Of a stretch of DNA of 22,294 nucleotides, positions 8,766 to 16,169 are shown piece after piece. Position 1 is the stretch's first letter. Each line of letters begins with the position of its first letter. This stretch comes from Bacteroidales bacterium (lineage in GTDB: Bacteria; Bacteroidota; Bacteroidia; Bacteroidales; UBA932): positions 1 through 22,294 of the forward strand of contig JAILDI010000038.1 in NCBI GenBank assembly GCA_024689525.1, written 5' to 3'. Made by a program: the position numbers and the translations under genes. Below the pieces are notes generated by a model that worked only from the letters and a program-made list of their open reading frames with translations, was not told the DNA's origin and did not search any database.

Positions 8766-10655
8766 TTAGAGATTATATTTAGTATAATTTGAGTTTGCAT
8801 TCTGTGCTGCAACTATATTCCTTACTATATAATGGAGGTACATTTCCAGGTTGGTGTACCTTCCGTACTTGTCCAGTGTCTTTGCAGATGCATCCGCTGC
8901 CGACGACTTATTGAGGCCGAACTGCTCTTCGAACCAGTTGGGCATACCGTCGGAGTCCGAGTCGCGGAGATTCTCGTCGTTCTTGTCGTAGTTGTACTCC
9001 GGCCAGCCGCCCACATCGCTCTGAGTGTCGATGAGTCCCTTGCGGGAAAGTTTGTTGGAAGCGAGCGCATTTCCGTTCTTGTCCGTGGTGGCGCTTCCTT
9101 CATAGGTGTATGTGCCGTCGATTGTCTCGCGTGCTATGCGGGCGTCCACGACGTCCCTGGCATAACTTGCTCCGGCATAAGCGGTTACGGCCGCAAATGC
9201 ATCCTGTGCGCTATGGATACTCATCGGCTCGAAGGGATATGCCGATGTCTCCTTGATCTTCGCTATCACGGTTGACGATGCCGTGGTGCCGGTCCAGTTG
9301 TCCGAGTTCACGGAACTCTTTCCGTTGAGTATATTGCCCGTCATATAGAAGTGTCCCGGGAGGATGGTGCCGCCGCAGTTGCTGCAGCTTGTTGTGGGAT
9401 CCAGAAGCCACAGGTGACTGGACGGAGTGACGGGGCCGGGTTTGTAGTAGTTGTAGATGAAATTGTACTTCCTGTAATCCGAACCGTTATTGGAAGAGCT
9501 TTCTCCGCCATAGCAGGTGTTGCCGTACCAGTTGTAAACCACGTTGTTGGAGATGGTAACTGGACCCTTCTGGGTGGAGACATAGTCGTGGTCGATGCGG
9601 GGGTTGCGGCTGTCGTGATGGGCCAGCAGGTTGTGGTGGTAGGTGGCGTTGTTTCCGCCCCAGATGCCGCCATAGCCGTGTGCGCCCTTGCCGTGGACGG
9701 AGTTGCGGAGACTCTCGGAAACGATATTCCAGGAGAAAGTGAAATTCTTCATGCCGTAGAACGAAGCGCATTCATCCGTGCACCAGCTCACGGAGCAGTG
9801 GTCGATGATTATGTTGCTGTACTTGTCGTCGTCGTGGTCCATAACCTGCATGGCGTCGTCTTCCGTCTGCCTTTCGTCGCCCATGCGGCAGCGGATGAAG
9901 CGCACAATTACGTTGCTTGCGCTTATACGGAAGGTGTAGTTCTTCAGGCATATGCCGTCGCCGGGGGCAGTTTGGCCCGCGATATACACATCGCCCTTCT
10001 TAACCTGCAGCTGGCTGGTGAGTTCGATGATGCCGGCCACGTCGAACACGATGATCCTGGGGCCGGAGAGGGTTTGCACGCCGTAACGGAGAGTGCCTTC
10101 GGTATTCGTGTCAGCCAGGGAGGTGACGTGATACACAGTGCCTCCGCGGCCGCCGGTGGTCCACATTCCGCCGCCTTCAGCGCCGGGGAATGCACGGGCC
10201 TGGCCGTCTTCCTCGCAGGCGGGGATGAGGAAGTCCTCGTATTTGCCTGTGGGATCCACGGGAGGATCCACGGGAGGGTCCACGGGGGGATCGACAATGG
10301 ATTCGGCCTCCGTTTGGGCCTCAACCGTGGCCTCATCGGAAACGGATCCGTCGGCAGCCACGCTGCGCACGCCGAATTTATACGCGGTGCCGGGTTCCAG
10401 GCCCTCGACGCTCACGTTACGGCCTTTCACGGTGCCGCCATTCACCTCGGTATTGCCCTTGAGGAGCCTCCACTTGTAGGAATCGGCCCCGGTTACGGCT
10501 TTCCACTGGAAAGTGAGCGAGGTGGTCGTGGCGCTGTGAAGATTCAGCGATTCCGGTTTGCCGGGCTTCGAGGGGGTTACGGGATCGTCTTCCCCTCCTC
10601 CGCAGGAGCAGGCCATCATTGCCGCCAGGCAAAGTATCGACAGGAGTTTTCTCAT
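8766..10655 (-). CDS. PL1 pectate lyase lipoprotein with N-terminal FN3 domain
   Basis: It probably cleaves de-esterified homogalacturonan by beta-elimination, giving products with a 4,5-unsaturated end, at the surface or in the periplasm. The 629-aa protein has a lipoprotein signal (ACSCGGG, Cys16 or Cys18), one FN3 domain at ~31-118, a VDPP-repeat linker at ~121-134, and a right-handed beta-helix from ~150. PL1 features are AFPGAEGGGMWTTGGRGG (155-172), the DDAMQV and DHCSVSWCTDE acidic motifs likely to bind calcium, and SRNPRID (349-355) carrying the probable catalytic arginine. The C-terminus has DSDSDGMPNWFEEQFG and TNLEMYLHYIV, a tail often seen on Bacteroidetes pectate lyases. It resembles the PL1_2 group; the subfamily is not verified. 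The ATG overlaps the GH105 stop (ATGA). Confidence 0.92.
   Translation of the reverse strand: MRKLLSILCLAAMMACSCGGGEDDPVTPSKPGKPESLNLHSATTTSLTFQWKAVTGADSYKWRLLKGNTEVNGGTVKGRNVSVEGLEPGTAYKFGVRSVAADGSVSDEATVEAQTEAESIVDPPVDPPVDPPVDPTGKYEDFLIPACEEDGQARAFPGAEGGGMWTTGGRGGTVYHVTSLADTNTEGTLRYGVQTLSGPRIIVFDVAGIIELTSQLQVKKGDVYIAGQTAPGDGICLKNYTFRISASNVIVRFIRCRMGDERQTEDDAMQVMDHDDDKYSNIIIDHCSVSWCTDECASFYGMKNFTFSWNIVSESLRNSVHGKGAHGYGGIWGGNNATYHHNLLAHHDSRNPRIDHDYVSTQKGPVTISNNVVYNWYGNTCYGGESSSNNGSDYRKYNFIYNYYKPGPVTPSSHLWLLDPTTSCSNCGGTILPGHFYMTGNILNGKSSVNSDNWTGTTASSTVIAKIKETSAYPFEPMSIHSAQDAFAAVTAYAGASYARDVVDARIARETIDGTYTYEGSATTDKNGNALASNKLSRKGLIDTQSDVGGWPEYNYDKNDENLRDSDSDGMPNWFEEQFGLNKSSAADASAKTLDKYGRYTNLEMYLHYIVRNIVAAQNANSNYTKYNL
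10253..10292 (-). repeat. 12-bp tandem microrepeat encoding the VDPP linker
   Basis: About three copies of a 12-bp unit encode VDPPVDPPVDPPVDP between the FN3 and catalytic domains of the PL1 lyase. The unit is in frame, so copy-number slippage would change linker length without breaking the gene. Confidence 0.75.
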
Positions 10656-11836
10656 TGTCTTTCTATTTCAAGTGCCGCCCAAATGAGGGGTCCGATGCCC
10701 TTGGGGTCATTCGAACGGACAGGTTCGTTGATGTAATATTCGAAAGTGCCGCTGCGGTTCTGCTTTCCGCCAAGACCGGCAACCTCGCAGCACTGGGTGA
10801 GGTTTATGATGTTGTCCTTGTCCAGACGCACGAAGCACTGGAGCATCTTGGTGTAGAAGCGCCTGGCGTCATCGGCAGTGAAGTTTTTCAGGATTCCCAG
10901 GCGCGTTCCCTTGAGTAGCGTGTATACGAACATTGCGCTGCAGGTGGACTCCAGGTAGTTTCCATATCGGCCGGGGCAGTCCAGGACCTGGTACCACATG
11001 AAGGAGGACATCTCATTGTAATCCATTATCGAATCCATCACCTTGTTCAACAGGTCGATGATTTCGTTCCTGGGCTCCCCCTCCGGAAGGATTTCGGCCA
11101 CATCGACCAGTGCCATTGCGTACCAGCCCATTGCGCGGCCCCACGCGTGTTCGCTCTGGCCGGTGGTCTTGTCGCACCAAAACATCTCGTGCGAGGAATC
11201 CCAGGCGTGGCGCAGAAGGCCGGTGGCGGGGTCATAGGTATGCCCGTAAACGGTGCGGAACTGGAGGGCGATGTCTTTGTAGTTGGCCTCTTTAAGGCTG
11301 TCATCGACATACCTTTTGGTATATTCGGCATAGAAAGGCTGGGCCATATAAAGACCGTCCAGCCACATCTGGTTGGGATATATCTTCTTGTGCCAGAAAC
11401 CGCCTTCCGGGGTACGGGGCTGCTCCTGGATCTGGCGGTAGAGCGTGTCCATCGCCATGCGGTACTTCTCCTTGCCGGTGATGTCGTACAGCTGGAAAAG
11501 CGTCCTGCCGGGGCAGATATGATCCGTGGAGTAGTTCGTGCGCTTATATTTATATATGGTACCCGTTTCGTCGATGATTGCGTCGTACCAGGCATCGACA
11601 TATTCCAGAATCTTGTCCTTCCGAGCCTTCTTTGAAGACTCATACACGTCCAGCATCGCCTTGAGCTCCAGCCCTGTGGTATAATTCCATTTCAGGTTCC
11701 CTTCCTGGCCGTCGATGTAGCTCGCCTCCGGGTTGCGCTTCATCTCGCTGCGCACAACCTTCAGAGACATCGGTGCCTCGGCTGCCGTTCCACAGGCAGT
11801 CAAGGCGCACAACAATAATATGAGATATCTTTTCAT
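10652..11836 (-). CDS. GH105 unsaturated glucuronyl/galacturonyl (rhamnogalacturonyl) hydrolase
   Basis: GH105 enzymes remove the 4-deoxy-4,5-unsaturated uronate left at oligosaccharide ends by pectate and rhamnogalacturonan lyases, by hydration of the double bond. The 394-aa protein has a lipoprotein signal (ALTAC, Cys15) and an (alpha/alpha)6-type sequence. Characteristic segments are GNLKWNYTTGLELKAMLDVY, YSTDHICPGRTLFQLYDITG (Asp105), and PNQMWLDGLYMAQPFYAEY with Asp160 as the likely catalytic acid. GRAMGWYAMALVDV and SSFMWYQVLDCPGRYGNYLE further match the family. Length is normal. It overlaps both neighbours by ATGA, which implies translational coupling. Directly after it comes the PL1 lyase that would make its substrate. 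Because it has a lipoprotein signal it is probably periplasmic or membrane-anchored rather than cytosolic. Confidence 0.93.
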   Translation of the reverse strand: MKRYLILLLCALTACGTAAEAPMSLKVVRSEMKRNPEASYIDGQEGNLKWNYTTGLELKAMLDVYESSKKARKDKILEYVDAWYDAIIDETGTIYKYKRTNYSTDHICPGRTLFQLYDITGKEKYRMAMDTLYRQIQEQPRTPEGGFWHKKIYPNQMWLDGLYMAQPFYAEYTKRYVDDSLKEANYKDIALQFRTVYGHTYDPATGLLRHAWDSSHEMFWCDKTTGQSEHAWGRAMGWYAMALVDVAEILPEGEPRNEIIDLLNKVMDSIMDYNEMSSFMWYQVLDCPGRYGNYLESTCSAMFVYTLLKGTRLGILKNFTADDARRFYTKMLQCFVRLDKDNIINLTQCCEVAGLGGKQNRSGTFEYYINEPVRSNDPKGIGPLIWAALEIERQ

Positions 11837-13482
11837 CGGTTGTCGTAGGGGTTCCAGATGATACCATCCTGTTTCTGGAACATCACTTTCTCGAATGTGT
11901 AGTTCTTAAGGTCGCGGGCCTTCAGGGTGTGGGCCCACTTCACGCGCGGGCCTCTTGCGCCCGGCCCCGTGCTGCCGTACTCCGCGTAATAGGAGTTCTT
12001 CTTCGTATTGGGCTTGCCTTCCTTCTCCCAGTCGTGCCAGCCTTCCGGCAGGATGTGCCCGCCCAGTTCACAGTCGATGAAAACCGTCTTGGCATATGCC
12101 CCCCAGGGCCTTCCCAGATAGCATTTGTCGATGCCGGGGTCGGCGGTGAGGCGGCAATTCTTGAACACGTAACCGTATTTCTGGCCCTGTAGCGTGGAAG
12201 CGGCGGTGACATAGCTGTTCTTCTTGGAGTGGATCTGGCAATTCTCGAAGTAGCAGATGCTGGGGCCGAAGATGAAATCCGTCGTGCCCTCGATGTAGCA
12301 GTCCTTATAATAATTGCGCTTGATTCCGCCGTCCTTGCCATATCGGCCGTATGTGTACAGGGTATCCTGATTGCCGATGAAGCGGCAGCGGTTGAAGAAC
12401 AGGAAATCTCCGTCGGTGAACACCGCCACGGCCTGTGCGATATCCTTGCCCTCGCCCGAGCTGTTCTCGAAGGTAATGTCTTCGAAAGTGACGTAGCTGG
12501 AGTGGATGTAGATAGTGGCGCTGCCTGATGTGCCGATGACGAAATCGCGTCCAGGCCACGTTGCCTTAGCGTATTTGTCGAAAGTGATGATAGTATCGAG
12601 GGCATCCTCGCCCTTGATGTACAGGCGGAACTTGTTGTGGGGAATTACCACTTCCTCTTTGTAGACGCCCTTGCGGATGAACACGCGTGTGATCTCCTTG
12701 TGACTGTAGTCCGGGCAGGCGTTGATACCTTCCTGAACCGTCATATAGTCGCCGTGACCATCGGCCGATACTACAATGTCGTAGCGCTGTAGATGTTCAG
12801 CGATCTCGGGAATCTGAGTTTCGATGAGGCCGCAGATGATTTCGGTGACTTTGCGTGCGCCGCAGGCCACGGTGTGGGTGTTGTCGTCCTTGCCGGTGGA
12901 AATCATAAAATAGGCCTTGGAGGCTTCGTCGCCCAGGCTTTCCAGCCAGTCGAGGGTCGATGTGGTAACGTCCAGGAGGATCACGCCCTGCTCATCGGCC
13001 ACCGCCTTCATCGCGGCGGGATAGTCGCCGTGACAGTTGCGGTCCAGGCCATCGGCCTTGAACCATCGACGGGCCACAGGAGTGAGCAGAACGGGGATTC
13101 CGCCCTTCTCGCGGGTCTTGTCCACGAAGAGGCGGAGATTGTCCTGATATGCGCCCCACGCAGCGGCATAACGCTCCGGATCGCTCTCCTTGGAGTCGTT
13201 GTGGCCGAACTGGATGAACACATAGTCACCGGGCTGAATGGCTTCATAAACCTTTCCCCAGAGCCCCAGGTCGATGAAACTCTTGGTGCTGCGCCCGTTC
13301 TGTGCGTAGTTGATCACTTTCACGCCATCGTCCAGAAAGTTCTGGAACATCATTCCCCATCCTCGTTCCGGATTGGTGCCTCCCTTGAGGTCCTTCTCCG
13401 CCATCGTACTGTCCCCCATCAGGTGGACGGTGAAACTGCTGCAAATGAGCCACAGGGCGGCTATGATGGTGAAATGCTTCAT
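11833..13482 (-). CDS. Bifunctional pectin esterase: CE12 SGNH acetylesterase fused to CE8 pectin methylesterase
   Basis: Two esterase domains in one 549-aa secreted chain. The N-terminal ~20 residues look like a short Sec signal. Residues ~19-230 are an SGNH hydrolase of the rhamnogalacturonan acetylesterase type: block I LMGDSTM with nucleophile Ser25, QFGHND (Asn95), and DDNTHT with Asp200 and His203. Residues ~236-549 are a beta-helical pectin methylesterase: Gln350 in AQAVAVF, Asp373 in GNQDTLY, Asp402 in GTTDFIFG, and Arg458/Trp460 in LGRPWG. All expected catalytic residues are present in both halves. The fusion would remove acetyl and methyl groups together, opening homogalacturonan to GH28 and PL1. 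It overlaps GH28 and GH105 by ATGA. Which acetyl position is attacked cannot be read from sequence. Confidence 0.95.
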   Translation of the reverse strand: MKHFTIIAALWLICSSFTVHLMGDSTMAEKDLKGGTNPERGWGMMFQNFLDDGVKVINYAQNGRSTKSFIDLGLWGKVYEAIQPGDYVFIQFGHNDSKESDPERYAAAWGAYQDNLRLFVDKTREKGGIPVLLTPVARRWFKADGLDRNCHGDYPAAMKAVADEQGVILLDVTTSTLDWLESLGDEASKAYFMISTGKDDNTHTVACGARKVTEIICGLIETQIPEIAEHLQRYDIVVSADGHGDYMTVQEGINACPDYSHKEITRVFIRKGVYKEEVVIPHNKFRLYIKGEDALDTIITFDKYAKATWPGRDFVIGTSGSATIYIHSSYVTFEDITFENSSGEGKDIAQAVAVFTDGDFLFFNRCRFIGNQDTLYTYGRYGKDGGIKRNYYKDCYIEGTTDFIFGPSICYFENCQIHSKKNSYVTAASTLQGQKYGYVFKNCRLTADPGIDKCYLGRPWGAYAKTVFIDCELGGHILPEGWHDWEKEGKPNTKKNSYYAEYGSTGPGARGPRVKWAHTLKARDLKNYTFEKVMFQKQDGIIWNPYDNR

Positions 13483-14951
13483 AATGCGACGCCGTTAACA
13501 GTAACGTTCTTGAAAGTGATGTCTTTAGTATAGTGCAATTCCTGCGGTTTGTCCGCAGTAAAGATGCTGTTTTCGAAGCTGACGTTGCTGATGGGCAGTT
13601 CCGGCAGGCCGTTCAGATAGATTGCCTGCTTGGCACCCGAGCAAACGATATCGCTGAAATGGATGTCGCGGAACTCAGGAGTGGTTTCGTCCACGGGCTG
13701 AAGGTCTTCCTGCGTGTCCGTGGACATATCGCTGGCGGCCACGCCTGCATAGTACAGGTTGAAGATTACGCCGTAGGAAGTGATGTCCTTCATATAGATG
13801 TTCCGGCACCAGATGTCCTTCACCAGGCCACCGCGGCCACGGGTGCTCTTGAACCTGAGTCCCACGTCGGTTCCAAGGAAGCGGCAGTTCTGAACCAGGA
13901 TGTTCTCCACTCCCCCGCTCATCTCGCTGCCAATCACAAATCCGCCGTGACCATGATATACCGTGCAATTGTCGATGATAAGGTTGCGGCACACCTTGGC
14001 GTGCCTGCGGCCGTCCTCATCCTTGCCTGATTTGATGCAGATGGCATCATCGCCCACATCGAAACTGGAGCCGGTGAGAACCACATTCTCGCAGCCGTCG
14101 ATATCGATACCGTCGCCATTGGCGGAATAGTGCGGGTTACGCACCACGATGTCCTTTATGATGAGGTTCCTGCACCACAGCGGATGCAGGTTCCATGCAG
14201 GAGAATTCTGGAATGAAACGCCCTCCAGAAGGATATTCTCACATTCGCGAATGCTCACAAGAACAGGCCTCAAGAATGTCTTGATCTCGTTTTCGTCCAG
14301 GCTGGGATCCGGGAAATTGAGGCTTCCCGCAGTGAGACGGGCCTTCATATAGCCTTCGTCCGGATACCACACGGATTCATCTTCGCTGAGCACTCCGCCG
14401 GACTTCACCAGGGGCTTCCAGATATCGTCCCCTACCTTGCGCCTCTTCACTTCCCTCCAGGCCGCGCCGTTTCCGTCAATCACGCCCTTTCCGGTTATAG
14501 CGATATCGGTGGCATTCTCCGCGTGGATGGGAGAAAGGCATCGACGCACATCCAAACCCTCGAAATTCGTGTCGATGATAGGATACAGATCCTGATCGGT
14601 GGAGAAAACGATTATAGCATTATCTTCAAGATGCAGTTCGATATGACTCTTCAGGCCGATGGGGCCGGTGAACCAGATACCGTCCGGCACGATAAGCTTT
14701 CCGCCGCCCATAGCCTCGAGCCGGTCTATGGCGCTTTGGAATGCTTCCGTATTCAGCGTTACTCCATCCCCTTTCGCACCAAAATCCGTAAGAACTACAA
14801 CGTTCCCGGGAATAGCCGGCATACGGATTTCTTCCATACTGAAAGGCACGTCGTCATAAAGGTTGTGCAAACGTTTGTCTTCCACTCCACAAGAAATGGC
14901 GACTGAAAGAAGCATTATCAAGCTGATTGTCAGCGGCTTATGAAAATTCAT
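13479..14951 (-). CDS. GH28 polygalacturonase (first gene of the pectin PUL operon)
   Basis: It hydrolyses alpha-1,4 galacturonan linkages, exo or endo not determinable. The 490-aa lipoprotein has a signal peptide with Cys21 (SVAISC) and the PL6-like start motif VVVLTDFGAKGDGVTLNTEAFQ at ~51-72. All GH28 motifs are present: NGDGIDID (Asp280 region), GDDAICIKSG (Asp301/Asp302), GHGG (His335) and RFK (Arg366/Lys368). It is the promoter-proximal gene of the operon. The ATG at 14951-14949 lies about 27 bp after a TATATTTG -7 element, with an operator-like site at 14998-15012. A second identical operator-like site lies inside its coding region at codons 25-30, just after the lipobox. Its stop overlaps the esterase start (ATGA). 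Confidence 0.96.
   Translation of the reverse strand: MNFHKPLTISLIMLLSVAISCGVEDKRLHNLYDDVPFSMEEIRMPAIPGNVVVLTDFGAKGDGVTLNTEAFQSAIDRLEAMGGGKLIVPDGIWFTGPIGLKSHIELHLEDNAIIVFSTDQDLYPIIDTNFEGLDVRRCLSPIHAENATDIAITGKGVIDGNGAAWREVKRRKVGDDIWKPLVKSGGVLSEDESVWYPDEGYMKARLTAGSLNFPDPSLDENEIKTFLRPVLVSIRECENILLEGVSFQNSPAWNLHPLWCRNLIIKDIVVRNPHYSANGDGIDIDGCENVVLTGSSFDVGDDAICIKSGKDEDGRRHAKVCRNLIIDNCTVYHGHGGFVIGSEMSGGVENILVQNCRFLGTDVGLRFKSTRGRGGLVKDIWCRNIYMKDITSYGVIFNLYYAGVAASDMSTDTQEDLQPVDETTPEFRDIHFSDIVCSGAKQAIYLNGLPELPISNVSFENSIFTADKPQELHYTKDITFKNVTVNGVAL
14863..14877 (-). promoter_or_regulatory. LacI-type operator copy inside the GH28 coding region (O2)
   Basis: On the minus strand it reads CAAACGTTTGCACAA, identical over 15 bp to the sites at the PUL and lacI promoters. 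The core CAAACGTTTG (14868-14877) is a perfect palindrome with the central CG common in LacI-family operators. It encodes part of residues 25-30 (DKRLHN) of the GH28 protein and lies about 100 bp downstream of the predicted transcription start. Confidence 0.7.
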
Positions 14952-14977
14952 CGGCTACAGTTACAAAGTGTTCTCCG

Positions 14978-14985
14978 CAAATATA
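14978..14985 (-). promoter_or_regulatory. -7 promoter element of the PUL operon
   Basis: TATATTTG on the minus strand matches the Bacteroidetes -7 consensus TAnnTTTG and would place the transcript start about 20 nt before the GH28 ATG. There is no TTTG -33 element at the standard 19-21 bp spacing; the operator (14998-15012) covers that position. Confidence 0.6.
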
Positions 14986-14997
14986 AGCAAAAAAATC

Positions 14998-15012
14998 CAA
15001 ACGTTTGCACAA
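14998..15012 (+). promoter_or_regulatory. LacI-type operator at the PUL promoter (O1)
   Basis: CAAACGTTTGCACAA, with the perfect palindrome CAAACGTTTG at 14998-15007. It is identical to the site at the lacI promoter, and the match extends to 16 bp (CAAACGTTTGCACAAA). It overlaps the -33 region of the PUL promoter, as expected for a repressor operator. Confidence 0.78.
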
Positions 15013-15210
15013 ATTCCTAAAAAATTACATTTATTTCCTCATTTTTTCCCCAACTCCCCGCTACCAAGGGGACAATCCCGGTCACCCTAAAGTACAAAAA
15101 CGCCCCAAAACGCTCTTAAGAGGACCTCGACCGACACCCTTAAGTGCGCCCCTCCCCCACCCCCGCCGCACAACTACCACCATACCACCCTTTTTCTCCT
15201 TCTCGCCGCT
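15013..15210. other. Upstream spacer without a recognisable gene
   Basis: About 200 bp between the PUL operator and the palindrome array. It holds a T-rich stretch and then C-rich, G-poor DNA on the plus strand (for example the CCCCTCCCCCACCCCC-type run near 15150-15167). I see no gene, RNA or clear promoter here. Confidence 0.5.
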
Positions 15211-15606
15211 ACACATATATGTGTAAAAGCGAATGTGCTCTGCAGTGCCCTCTGTGGTAGGTTGGTCGCAACACATAGTATGTGTAATGTAGCCCTGGTG
15301 GACCGTACTGGGGGTAACACATACTAAGTGTAAAAACAAATGTGCCTTGTAGTGCGTTCTGTGGCTGTTTGGTCGCAACACATAGTATGTGTAGTATGGC
15401 CCTGGTGGCCTGTACGTGGGGTCACACATACTATGTGTAGAAGCGAAAGTGCCTTGCAGTGCGCTCTGTGGCTGTTTGGTCGCAACACATAGTATGTGTA
15501 GTATGGTCCTGGTGGCCTGTACGTGGTATCACACATACTATGTGTAGAAGCGAATGTGCCCTGTAGTGCGTTCTGTTGGGGATTGGTCGTAACACATAGT
15601 ATGTGT
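15211..15606. repeat. 107-bp tandem repeat array with a 15-bp near-palindrome in alternating orientation
   Basis: Eight copies of a 15-bp (one 14-bp) palindrome lie at 15211-15224, 15271-15285, 15317-15331, 15378-15392, 15424-15438, 15485-15499, 15531-15545 and 15592-15606. Odd copies (A) read ACACATACTATGTGT and even copies (B) read ACACATAGTATGTGT; A is exactly the reverse complement of B. The first copy (ACACATATATGTGT) and third copy (one mismatch) are diverged. Start-to-start spacing alternates 61 and 46 bp (60 for the first pair), giving a strict 107-bp period. The 46-bp and 31-bp segments between palindromes are themselves conserved, so this is not a CRISPR array. The period is not a multiple of three and no credible protein spans it. 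Confidence 0.92.
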
Positions 15607-15863
15607 GCTCTCTTTGCTCGTTGCGAGATGCACAAAACAACCGTTTCGTGTGTCTCGCGAACACTATTTGCCGGTATTTGCCGTAAAACCTGCCACGAAA
15701 CTCACAAATCTCTCTTTTCGTGCGTTTCACTATTTCCGGGGCTTGGCGGCAGCACGGCAGCAGAGACCCTGATATGTTTATGCCGTCCCTGATCATTCGA
15801 GCAGGCGATGAGGCCATTTTCTCTCCCAATAAGGCTAAAGTGTGGCCAGAGGCCCCTGGAGAA
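15607..15863. repeat. Gene-free stretch with a diverged direct repeat
   Basis: A segment beginning CACAAA at ~15631 and ending ACTATTTGCCGG recurs in shorter, diverged form at ~15703, ending ACTATTTCCGG; the offset is about 72 bp. Both copies hold TTTCGTG (15644-15650 and 15716-15722), and CACGAAAC (15694-15701) is the inverse of GTTTCGTG (15643-15650). No gene is supported in this stretch. Confidence 0.5.
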
Positions 15864-15933
15864 CCTTGGCGTTTACACGGTTTTTGGGTGGCTCGCTCGG
15901 TCGAGACGCCCAAAAGCCGGGGAAACACCAAGG
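15864..15933. other. ~70-nt imperfect hairpin
   Basis: The outer arms CCTTGG and CCAAGG enclose further paired blocks in register: GTTT/AAAC, CGG/CCG, TTTTGGG/CCCAAAA and CTCG/CGAG around a 6-nt loop (CTCGGT). The small internal loops resemble a folded RNA or the end of a small mobile element. Confidence 0.65.
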
Positions 15934-16012
15934 CGGCAAGCCGTTAGGCGCGGCAGTATGGGCTGGCCCGTGCGCTGGACTCCCAACCACCATCGCACTG
16001 CCCCTTCCTTCC

Positions 16013-16153
16013 GTTGCCGGATATCCATCTGGAAGGCTCTCAAATATATATTTGATGGATATCCGGCAACAAAAATGGCCAAAACGGCCAAAAACCAGGA
16101 CGGATATCCAAGCAGAGTGCTCTCAAACCCATTTTTCGTGGATATCCGGCAAA
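16013..16153. repeat. Two-copy 83-bp-period repeat with paired GGATATCC inverted repeats
   Basis: The 17-bp inverted repeat GTTGCCGGATATCCATC (16013-16029) and its exact complement (16054-16070) enclose a 24-bp loop. A second, diverged copy lies 83 bp on: CGGATATCC at 16101 and TGGATATCCGGCAAA at 16139-16153. GGATATCC occurs at 16019, 16057, 16102 and 16140, so intra-pair spacing is 38 bp in both copies. CTCTCAAA sits at the same loop position in both (16037-16044 and 16120-16127). Confidence 0.85.
16041..16073 (-). promoter_or_regulatory. Possible minus-strand promoter inside the GGATATCC hairpin loop
   Basis: The loop palindrome CAAATATATATTTG (16041-16054) contains a TAnnTTTG -7 element on each strand. 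On the minus strand, TATATTTG (16041-16048) has a TTTG -33 element (16070-16073) 21 bp upstream. A transcript would run left through the 70-nt hairpin and the 107-bp array. This is a pattern match only. Confidence 0.3.
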
Positions 16154-16169
16154 CTCTGGAATGCCGAAA

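Noticed and set aside
9351..10736. Plus-strand open frame of 461 codons opposite the PL1 gene
   Set aside because: It lies wholly antisense to a pectate lyase with intact motifs and has low-complexity Gly/Val/Ala-rich sequence typical of a shadow frame.
15211..15606. CRISPR array
   Set aside because: The sequences between palindromes are conserved rather than unique, the repeat is only 15 bp and alternates in orientation, and no cas gene is nearby.
15082..15931. Minus-strand open frames of 103-166 codons across the palindrome array
   Set aside because: Their repeated peptides come from the 107-bp repeat, which shifts frame each unit (107 is not a multiple of three). They lack ribosome-binding sites and any protein family.
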